From positions 1 to 64,000 of the forward strand of contig JASANH010000389.1 of NCBI GenBank assembly GCA_030248295.1: DNA of 64,000 nt, given 5' to 3'. Source of the stretch: Mesodorylaimus sp. YZB2_4 (Eukaryota > Nematoda > Enoplea > Dorylaimida > Dorylaimidae). Shown piece after piece: positions 55,901 through 63,825 of the stretch (position 1 is its first letter; each line of letters starts with the position of its first letter). Position numbers and translations under genes: made by a program. A model generated the notes under the pieces. That model worked only from the letters and a program-made list of their open reading frames with translations. It searched no databases and was not told the origin of the DNA.

Positions 55901-57003
55901 TGAGGGGCCATGTGCATGCTGTAGACAATAAATTCATTAGAACCTTCAATTTTAAAGCCTGTTGACGCATTTTCTGCAGGCAGCATAACATCGACAGCGA
56001 ACACTTGAGTGTTGTCAATTGTAATAGAGGTTGTTGGCCAGACTCCCTCCGGGTTGGTTATGGTAACTGGAAAGGGAGTGCTTGAAACTGTAGCGAGCAT
56101 CAGTTGCCGTGTTGTCTGCTGACCACCGGTTTTTGATTCAATATCAGGAAAAAATGTTGTATAGAATAATTGCCCCACAGTGTCAGGTAAACCTAAAAAG
56201 AGTACGTTACCGATACTGTAATTCTACAACCCACATTGCGCAAGCTGCCTGTTCTGTGTGTTGGTATCGATCGGCGCCTCCTTCCACGTTCGAATTTATC
56301 CTTGGTCTCGTCAAAGCTATCCAACTCTCCAAGGTTAGCTACGGTATCTGAAATAATGGGGGTTTGTGGTCGAAACGATGGGGATATTTTGTGGTTGGTT
56401 TTGACGTTGTCCTTTTTCAAATTAGCCTTGTCTCTCTCCAGTTTTCCAAGAAGATCATCACTGTACTCTTGTATCTAGAAAATGCAATAATTTCAGCTGG
56501 TTCATACTTACGTTAAAATTTTCATACATGGGCTTACAGTTCTATAAAGCTGGGGCGTATTTTTCAAAATAGATGACACCTTGTACGGATTTAAGTTGCA
56601 AATGGACACTGCTGGAAATTCTTGGGGCCCTGTTTCAACCTAGACAAAAATATTACTGTAACATGGAGCTCTTTACTGTGTTTTGGACAATGAGCATTGA
56701 ATTACACGATACCAAGTCACTCAATGAGTGCTGAGGTTTGGGGCCACCGGTGCAGGTCACCGATTACAGTGGGCTGGAGCACAGTCGAATAGAGCCACTA
56801 GGATACCAACTTACAGTAATGATGCTGCTAGTGGGATATTCAAGGAAATGAAATATCGATTGGCTGAGAAACAAAACAAATAACGCAAAACATATGAGTC
56901 CTATAGCTGACCAAAATAACCTCAAGCAAATTCTCTCAGCAGATAAGATGATTGCTATAATGCGAATGCTGGAGCTCATAAAAGCATCTTTTAGAAGCTT
57001 CAT
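50316..57003 (-). CDS. Gene D: DEG/ENaC-like subunit with IgGFc-binding and short mucin ectodomain
   Basis: Seventeen exons, all phases consistent, about 1402 aa: 56815..57003, 56538..56639, 56231..56474, 55576..56192, 55176..55521, 53931..55118, 53578..53760, 53011..53327, 52782..52948, 52386..52644, 52236..52331, 52073..52178, 51943..52021, 51828..51885, 50699..50757, 50493..50568, 50316..50438. I prefer the ATG at 57003 because it gives the same 63-codon first exon as A-C; an in-frame ATG at 57021 would add six residues. Order: TM1, EFPAVSICNLNPYK, RGRRRR (160-165), IgGFc-binding domain (about 179-618), Ser/Thr-rich region (about 619-1062, spread over three exons), channel fold, TM2 (1363-1402) with filter S-V-C. 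It has the shortest mucin region, and just after the IgGFc domain a degenerate D-x-N-x-D motif. Probably functional; ligand unknown. Confidence 0.85.
53011..54763 (-). CDS. Gene D mucin-like region
   Basis: It spans the 3' part of exon 6 plus exons 7 (53578..53760) and 8 (53011..53327). The sequence is Ser/Thr-rich but less repetitive than in A-C. Right after the IgGFc end comes FCKKDDADPPDG and DVNGDNADEE, which lines up with the intact DCDG/DGDG calcium-binding-like stretch of gene E. Confidence 0.7.
54764..56192 (-). CDS. Gene D IgGFc-binding domain
   Basis: Exons 4, 5 and the 5' part of 6. Motifs: DTVGQLFYTTFFPDIES, TPFPVTITNPEGVWPTTS, LFPVDMLGTEYMVIGVQSGG, GHDCVTYPGTCRGCDIVIEQ, FQNEYSFLYSSKPIIVAHIM, LLIIPPIDSFLSHYSFTSC, YTSYAYIAGRLLS. 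The domain is slightly longer than in A and B and clearly more diverged, yet the phase-1 flanking intron on its 5' side is the same. Confidence 0.8.
56231..57003 (-). CDS. Gene D exons 1-3: N-terminus, TM1, FPAVS motif, basic linker
   Basis: Exon 1 encodes SSSIRIIAIILSAERICLRL and TM1 FWSAIGLICFALFVLFL. Exon 2 has QEFPAVSICNLNPYKVSSIL. Exon 3 is longer than in A-C (244 nt) and ends with the strong basic cluster ERGRRRRSIPTHR, then LRNVG into the IgGFc domain. The exon 3 donor GTTGTA is non-standard but is the only one in the right phase. Confidence 0.8.
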
Positions 57004-57477
57004 GCTTCTAGCATTCGGCATGTTTTAACACTGGTACGAAAATCCAGTTGCCACATTTCCAACTGTATATTTGCTGTCCTACGAATCTTTTCAAAGCTTT
57101 TCCGCAAGGAAACCTAGCACGTCCGCCAATGACCATAATTCATGGGCATTTACTGAAGAAAATAACAGTTTCGACGTTTGGTTAGGAGATGACGACGGCT
57201 ATGTTTCATTGCTTCCTGCTTCTGCTATATTTATGTTGGTGCCACGTCCAAGCGGAAGCCCATATTTACTAACTGCAGGAAAGCATGGAGACTAAAGTTT
57301 ATTGAAGCTTTTAGATTTCTGTCTCTGCCTAGTTGAACCTGTGATTTCTTGGTTTTGCGTAAAGTTAATACGCCCCCTCCTTTATCGATTCTAACATCTA
57401 TCAAGGTAATCTGAAGTATCCATATATTTTCTGTCGCCAGTCGCAGCACTGCACTTATTCCTCAGTCACTCATGGTC

Positions 57478-57927
57478 TCATGAAGTCGCCAACAACATTT
57501 TCCTAGAGTTTTGTCCCGCCGTGGGGAAGGATCCGCATTTCTGCGCTTCCCTCAATTTTTGTAGTCTGTTGCGTCTCGTGGATTCTTGTTCACTTTCTTC
57601 CTGTCTTCTCTGAGTGTCCAGCCATTGACTCCTTGGCCTGCGGCGTGGGCGTCTGCAGGACTTAATATGACACACACTTTGATACATTAGACACTCCAGC
57701 TGCACATAAAACTGAATTTTTCGCGCCTTGTATGTATGCCAGTTGCACTCATCGTAGGCACATGGTCTCAGGACCACCGTGAGACGGGTCAAGACCATGT
57801 ACAATCGAATGCCTTTTCCAGGTCCAGAAAGGCCATGTGCACTGTCATTTTCTTCTAAAGGTGCTGTTTCATCAGCAGGCGAGTGCTTGTTGCATCTGTG
57901 GTCCAACGCAGGATCTGCCAACCTCAC
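57478..57927 (-). pseudogene. 149-codon frame: RT remnant plus ZP-like Cys/Arg tail
   Basis: The frame ends with ARKIQFYVQLECLMYQSVC, HIKSC and a tribasic RRPRRRPR, an arrangement reminiscent of the C-terminal end of a ZP domain with its furin site; this is only a pattern match. The 5' part (about 57800..57850) reads in another frame HMAFLDLEKAFDCTW, a clear non-LTR reverse transcriptase motif (F-L-D-L-E-K-A-F-D). It lies between genes D and E. I take it as a chimeric relic, not a gene I can name. Confidence 0.35.
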
Positions 57928-58039
57928 TTATTCCTCCTCTTATAGTTGAACAGCCGACAAATCTTGCATATCATCGACTGACAGTTTATGCTCATATAAG
58001 CATCGCAGTATTTACAAAATATGTCCCGTCTAAACAGGA

Positions 58040-58292
58040 TCATGCATGATTTTTGCAATAAGCCAGAATCGGAAACACCAGCAATTCCACGATTGAGATA
58101 GCACACATGCTTAACCAAAGACCAATATTGACGAATGTATCGGAGACCAAATTTGAAAACTGGAAAACGGAGAGCACGCCGTTAGGTTTTCGGAGAGCAA
58201 CCAGTGCTAACTATACATTGTACTGCGGATAAGCTTCTCAAACAATGCTTGCCATCAAACCATAGTAGACGTCCACACGGCTATAAGACTTA
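58040..58292 (-). pseudogene. Gene E last exons: YSRVDVYYG segment with stop, and TM2
   Basis: 58217..58292 encodes KSYSRVDVYYGLMASIV, then TGA, then EAYPQYN, where the other paralogues read straight through (for example MNIEAYGQY). 58040..58159 encodes VSDTFVNIGLWLSMCAISIV and a tail ending CKNHA. Both exons keep the splice sites and the exon lengths of the intact genes. Confidence 0.8.
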
Positions 58293-58559
58293 CTAAAAAG
58301 AAAATATTCTTACTGTAATTTTCACAACGAAAACAAGCGGACAGGGTCTCACTTAAGGTTCATCGCACAAGCTGTCCGATTTTTCTCTGACTTTTTGTGA
58401 CATACAGGAACCTACACAGAAGCTATACTTTCATTTTATGTTCATGAACATAAAATCTTTGATATTGCTTACAAGCACGCTGCCCGTAGGGTTTTTGAGT
58501 CCATCCGCTCCCCGCGGTTTCTTCTCCAATGTAGGGCTATTCCGCCTATTACACTTGTT

Positions 58560-59060
58560 TCCACAACCAACCCACGGATCGTAGTCGCTGGCGACGTCGC
58601 CCATGTTGGATTCTTGTTAGAATTAGTAACCATGCTTTCTCGTTAGAAAACGGAGGATCCATCAGTTTCAGAACCATTTGAGGTTTGAGTTGTGTGATAA
58701 GACGACGTTGGTGAAACTGGCTTTTGTGCCTCTCTTGTATTGGATGCAACTATTTCTGTTCTTGAGATAGCATCCGCTCCCAGCTTCTGCTTATTGGATG
58801 CCTTTGATCACCCAAGAATTGGCCCCTCGTCTCGCCATAAGCTAAGGTTGAACTTGGCTTGCTATCTTCTGGCTTGTTTGCCGCCGCTGTCGAGTGGTCA
58901 ATGCTCTCATTTTGGGAGGCATGGCTTGCCGTTGCGGCATAACTAGGCGTTAGTGTGCTCTCATGCTGAATTCCGACCAATTTCTTGATTTCGCTTGGCA
59001 AATTGCGCTCGTTCTGACTGCGAACGGCCCCCTTTTTTTCCTCGTATATATCTTTCTCGA
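58560..59060 (-). pseudogene. Gene E Ser/Thr-rich remnant
   Basis: Two frames carry mucin-like text: STAAANKPEDSKPSSTLAYG in one and REAQKPVSPTSSYHTTQTSN in the other, with a frame change between them (about 58780) and a stop after GSETDGSSVF. It is consistent with a decayed mucin exon. Confidence 0.55.
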
Positions 59061-59137
59061 ATGCAGCACCAAGCGGAGCTATGCGACTGCTGGTAAAAGG
59101 ACCTGTCACTTGCGTGACGTTTATAAACGCCTTACTA

Positions 59138-59900
59138 CGGTTGGTAAAAATACTTGATTTGAATGCGTATGCGTATGCGTATGCGCAAAGTCTCTTGAAT
59201 GCGTATGCGTATTGCGTAATACGCAAATTGCGTACTCCTCAAAGTATGCATACAAGTTTGCGTATTGCGCATTTTTCCTACTATAGCTAATGATACATGT
59301 AGTCATAAACTGCAACTAACTGTATGTCCATAACTGAAACGCCAACCACCAAAACAGTACAACAGACATAAGACATCGCAGAACTTGTCGCTGCCGCTTA
59401 TGGTCAGTTCAAAAAAACGTCTTCGGGGAGAAATTTCTGTTAGGTTCGATCATGGATTATTTCTCAGGGCCCCATCCTGGTTCAGCCAGTAACCCGTTTG
59501 GGCCAGTTTCCCTTTCGAGCCAGTGTCGGTGGGGTTTATGCAAGTGTTCGTACACAGCCAGTCCCGATTCAGCCAAAATCTCTGCACAGCAAGTGCAGGG
59601 GGTGGTGTTCTTTGAGCATGCCCGCACCCGCATTCATGACGTGGTAAAAATGGTCAAAATTCCAACAGATCATAATCGAGAGCTAAAACTGTAGGTGATT
59701 CTACAAAACGGCCATGGTGCCATCCTGCTGTGTTCTTCGTACACTGATTTGTGAGCTCTCAAAAAAATCAGAATATGTTATCGATGTAGCGTTAGTTTGG
59801 TTCCATGCCAGATCATGTGCTCGCCATCCATGCTCCTCTCCATGTGCTGGTGCAAGAAATTCAAGCTTACTCGGATCCTTAGTTCACTAAGGGCATTTGA
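59138..59900 (+). repeat. 0.7-kb dispersed repeat, copy 2
   Basis: It matches 19905..20612 (opposite strand) over most of its length: GGTTGGTAAAAATACTTG start, TGCGTA-rich core with TTGCGTAATACGCAA palindrome (about 59210), TAGTAGGAAAAA-type arm, minisatellite, CCCGCACCCGCATTCATGA and a CATAATCGAGAGCTAAA block. It is inserted in the region where gene E exons are missing. Confidence 0.65.
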
Positions 59901-59969
59901 AGGGGGTTGAAGTAAACTTCCTTGTAAAGAATGCTTGGCTACCTTTTCAAAAAATATTTCTGAATCTGT

Positions 59970-60050
59970 TTTCTGGTTGAAACGGGACTGGCCAAAAGGG
60001 ATCTCTGGGAATTTTTCTGGCTGAAAGGGGACACTGGCCGAAATGTGTCA
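59970..60050 (+). repeat. CTGGCC minisatellite patch
   Basis: Units such as GGGACTGGCCAAAAGGGATC and GGGGACACTGGCCGAAAT, related to the minisatellite at 20220..20312. Confidence 0.55.
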
Positions 60051-60059
60051 CAATCGGCA

Positions 60060-60734
60060 CAGATACTTAAAACAGGATAATGCTCGGGGCACAAGTTGCC
60101 ATATATCCTGTTTATAAATCCAAGAACCTGGCACAGGATATGGCTTGGTGGCCGCAGAACCCACAATCAGGAAGCGACCGACTTTGAGCCTCTTCGACCT
60201 TGCTTCTAGTCTATCTTTGAGAAGCTACAGTTCTATGGTCCCTCACTCGCTGTATTGAAACAGCTCTTTTGCTGGCCGATTATTTTAAAAAACAGGTTTC
60301 ATAATTATGGGCATTTCCCTTGTATCCTGCATGCGCAGCTCGCTTTGGAAGGATCTTCATCGAGAATCTTGTGCAGTCATGTCAAGGTTAGTCACTTTGC
60401 GGAAACGAACGCAGATTCTTTTGTCCCTCCACAATGCATGTGTACATAAGAAATCCAAATCGAGAAATAATGAGACCAAGTAAATTAGCTGTAACTTATT
60501 GTATTTTGCTGCAAACTTCCAGCCTTACTGCGAGAGAACTCCATGGTAAACTTTCTAAAGTAACTCGACTACTTCCTCTAAAATAATTTGACTCGTATTC
60601 CCGATTACAAAGACGTGCAGTAAATAAAAAATATGGTACAAAAAAACTTATACTGTACGGTAGCCCTGCCTTGTACTACAACAAAGTCGGAAATCGCGCA
60701 ATAATTTTTGGTTTTGTTGAAGCCTCTAACATGA
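60060..60734. other. Nothing recognised within gene E remnant
   Basis: AT-rich sequence with no coding, repeat or RNA signal I can support. It lies between the minisatellite patch and the TGCGTA tract. Confidence 0.4.
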
Positions 60735-60850
60735 AAATACGCATTGTATGTATTGCGTACAACCCAGTTTGCGTATGCGTATATGCGTACACCAAGTCGA
60801 ATGCGTATGCGTATGCGTACGCGCATACGCATCCAAATTTCAATGCGTAA
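60735..60850. repeat. TGCGTA tract, left half (split by Harbinger)
   Basis: Alternating GCGTATGCGTATGCGTA steps ending CAATGCGTAA. Its continuation, TAATACGCAAACTTTGCGTA, is at 62383..62436, on the other side of the transposon. Confidence 0.7.
60848..60850. other. Harbinger target-site duplication (left)
   Basis: TAA, matching TAA at 62383..62385. A 3-bp TAA/TTA duplication is the standard signature of PIF/Harbinger insertion. Confidence 0.75.
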
Positions 60851-62382
60851 AGCGTGATTTATACTCTTCCGTTTCTACCGAGCGAGCAACTGCCGCGCCG
60901 GCGCCATTTTCCAAAGCAATGGTAATCGTTTTTTTCGTTTACGTCGATTTCGTAAGCGTCCGTTTTTCGGGCAAGTATACCGTTTTCTTCCCGAGACGAC
61001 CGCCGCCGCCGATTTTGCTGCCCGATTTCAGAATCGATACGACGATGAAGAGGTTCCAGCCAGAGAAGTTTGAGATTTTCGGGTGATTGGGTGAAGGGGA
61101 TGAAAATAAATGATGAAGACAATAAAGGAGACAAATTCTAGAACAGCATCAACAGATACACTAATCAACGACCAATCAATCATCACAGAACACTAAAGAG
61201 GCTAAAGCTAAAGATAACTAAATTCTCACTCAAACTCAAATTTTTGCATCTGCCAAGAACTGACCGGTTTCGGTGACAAAAACTCGCACATTTCCCTTAA
61301 AGCACCCGTTTCGCCTGCCACTTCTGAACCTTGCGTTCATTGTCATCAAAAATTATTTCCAATGCAGCCCCTCCACCCGTCCTCCATTCCATCGCTCGCC
61401 CCGGCGATCAGATCGTAACTTCCGATGAAATTGTGCAAGCACAACACGCTTTACACATTGATGGCTTTCGATGGTGCATATGATCGTCTTCAATACGCCA
61501 CTTTGTTGCTAGAATGCCGAAAGCATTCTCCACAATGCGTCTTGCCCTAGATAGCCGATAGTTAAATACGCGATGACTGACTGATAATGCTGATTGTTGT
61601 CCCGAATACGGCTTTAATAGCCGATGGCCTGAAAATAGAATGCGGTTTCAAAACGCGTCAAAAACAGAAAGCAATCAGGAACTTACTTTGGCTAAACGCG
61701 TCGTCTGCCACAAATACATGATTGCTAATCTTGTCCGTTCCTGGGAGTCGAAACTGGCCTGGCAGACCTAACGAATTTGCTGGATCATAAACTGCTGCCG
61801 AAAATCTCGAACGGTTAAAAACCCCGCTGTCACTTTCGCGACCATACGCCCCAACATCGATGAAGATGAAATTGTAATCCTCATCCACAACTGCCATCAA
61901 CACTATCGAGTGGTCTTTCTTGTAGTTGAAGTACTGGCTGCCGGCTCGTGATGGTTTCTAGAACAAAAAGAGGTAAAGTTAGCAATGCACTGTATCACAA
62001 AGCAAACTTGCATTACTTACTTGCAATACGACGTGCTTCCCATCGATAGCACCTAAGCACCCTGGAAAGTTCCACCTTTCTTGGAACCGATAAGCAATTT
62101 GTTCCCACTGATCACGCGTGGGAGGAGTCAAGTAGCGATCCTTCAAGACCGTCCAGATCGCTAGGCATGTCTCGTGGAAAATCTTGACAGCCGTACAATA
62201 TCCGATGCGAAATCGTTTATGCTCGAATTTGATCAAGTGACCACTCGCCAACATCCTTCAAAAAACGAAAATTCTTATGTCACTGGTTGGCACAATGACA
62301 AAATTCCATCTAGCTAATTCTACCTTCAATATCCCAATCAACCAGCTCCGGTTTACGGACACCCAGGAGTATAAATCACGCT
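60851..62382 (-). mobile_element. PIF/Harbinger-type DNA transposon, 1532 bp
   Basis: It is bounded by 16-bp perfect terminal inverted repeats (AGCGTGATTTATACTC at 60851..60866 and its complement at 62367..62382) and TAA duplications. It carries a transposase on the minus strand (61408..62255). It sits in a TGCGTA-rich repeat within gene E. The other 550 bp (60867..61400) have no convincing second gene; Harbinger elements usually also encode a Myb-like protein, which I do not see. Confidence 0.85.
61408..62255 (-). CDS. Harbinger (HARBI1-like) transposase, 5' incomplete
   Basis: Three exons with good splice sites: 62021..62255, 61687..61957, 61408..61628. Motifs: YLTPPTRDQWEQIAYRFQER, FPGCLGAIDGKHV (first catalytic Asp), GRESDSGVFNRS, VFVADDAFSQ (second Asp), PYSGQQSALSVSHRVFNYRL, RARRIVENAFGILATKW (catalytic Glu). 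The DDE triad is intact. The usual N-terminal 100 or so residues are not found in the 127 nt left before the terminal repeat, and near the 3' end a one-base shift moves the expected LHNFIGSYDLIAG into another frame. So the element is probably no longer autonomous. Confidence 0.8.
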
Positions 62383-62385
62383 TAA

Positions 62386-62436
62386 TACGCAAACTTTGCG
62401 TATGCGTATTTTGTACGCAACCAACTGTACGCCTTA
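62386..62436. repeat. TGCGTA tract, right half
   Basis: TACGCAAACTTTGCGTATGC and more, ending near GTACGCC. Beyond it gene E Ser/Thr-rich sequence resumes. Confidence 0.6.
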
Positions 62437-62439
62437 CTA

Positions 62440-63130
62440 GGAGCAACCGCTGAGCTCAGCGATTCCGATCGAAGAATGACTGGTTCGTATTTTCCGGAAA
62501 AGGTTGATACGTATGGCTCGCTTTTCGTCAATGATTTTAAGTTGCTAGTGCTGGTAGTGGATGTCGCCGTGCTATCAAATGAATGCTCGATCCGTAGTTG
62601 AGTAAGCGGCATAAGGCGTCGGCGGCATCGACGATAGCTTTGTTGTCATGGAAGCGATTTGGTGCTGATGAAACACGGATGTTCCTGTTTCTCCATTTAC
62701 AGCTATTGACTGATCCACAACATCTACAACATGCGTATGATTGAATAACCAGTTGCTACTCTCTCTTGCTAATGCCCCAAACACAAAAATCGCAATGAAA
62801 GCCTAGCTCAGTGGGACTGACCTGACTTTTTAGTCACAAGAGAAGTCCAAACTTGATTCGCTCCGCTTCTGAAGATATGGCTGGTTGGCGGCATAGCCGT
62901 TGGGAAGCTACTTGAGACTTTTTGTGGCAGGCTGCTGATATGTGCAGGAGCGGTTTCCATGGGGTAATTCATGCTCGCAGTCGCTGACCCTCTAAAATAT
63001 GCTGGTGTTATATTAAATTCGGACCTTTACTGAGTTGGTCGAGTGTGAGCTACATGTTCGTCGATGTTTGATGTGACCGTTTTTATGGAATGCGTCGTAA
63101 ACAGTTCCTTCATTAATGGTGATGCCTCTA
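62440..63130 (-). pseudogene. Gene E Ser/Thr-rich remnant, 5' part
   Basis: Exon-like pieces: EASPLMKELFTTHSIKTVTS (63020..63130; compare ELFTTTTTTTS that opens the gene A mucin), GSATASMNYPMETAPAHISS (about 62820..62990) and HSFDSTATSTTSTSNLKSLT (62440..62600), the last in a shifted frame. Splice signals are visible between some of them. Confidence 0.5.
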
Positions 63131-63134
63131 AAAC

Positions 63135-63825
63135 TTAGCCACTGCTAACCAGGCTTATCACAAATACAGTGTCATTCTCACCTATGGTTATCACTTGCGG
63201 AAGCCTTACTGCAACTGTGTTGCACTGCTGCTCTATTCTCCACTCACGGTTAATCACATTCGGAGAAACATATTGGTCAACGTAGGTCCAGTTCCACTCA
63301 AGAGCCATTGGCGGGCACACCATCACCACAGATGGCACTCCTGTGGCTGTAATATTAGACATAAATTGGCTACTTGACAGATGAACGGCAGACGGAGCGA
63401 CATAGCTGTCTAGATTTTTGAGTATGGCAACAACCTGGGTGTGATTATTAATATTTCCACAGCTGTCGACCACAATCCACATGCGATTTACTCAGGGAAC
63501 AAACGCCTGCGTTCAAAACTTCGTCGTTGTAGGTCAACTGTTTGTATGGTGAACAAGGCTGATCCAAACTAATCGCAGCAGTTGGAGGATACGAGTCGTT
63601 ACTTGGAGCTGTAACTGCACTGAGATCGCAAGAATAGAACTGGCTATCAGCAGCATCGATTTTTGGGATGGCACTAGCTAAATCCTCATCGATTAGTCCA
63701 TCACCATCGTCATCGAGAAAATTTCTAACTTCTTCATCCACCCAGCCATCGCAATCATTCTCGAGACCGTCAGGCGGATTTGAATCAAGTGGCTGATTGC
63801 AGTAAAATGAAGATAAACCGACCAA
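63135..63825 (-). pseudogene. Gene E calcium-binding-like and hyalin-repeat-like segment
   Basis: 63448..63825 encodes NPPDGLENDCDGWVDEE and DDDGDGLIDEDLA, two Asp-rich loops of thrombospondin type 3 / EF-hand type, then CSPYKQLTYNDEVLNAGVCS. In the next frame (63135..63482) comes WIVVDSCGNINNHTQVVAI, which together with the preceding piece resembles a hyalin (HYR) repeat (Y-x-D ... W-x-x-x-D-x-C-G-N ... Q). The frame change near 63480 has no credible intron. Confidence 0.6.

Noticed and set aside
60930-61080. Arg-rich plus-strand peptide (RFFRLRRFRKRPFFGQ) inside the Harbinger element as the missing transposase N-terminus
   Set aside because: It is on the opposite strand to the transposase and on its 3' side; the resemblance to Harbinger N-termini is weak.
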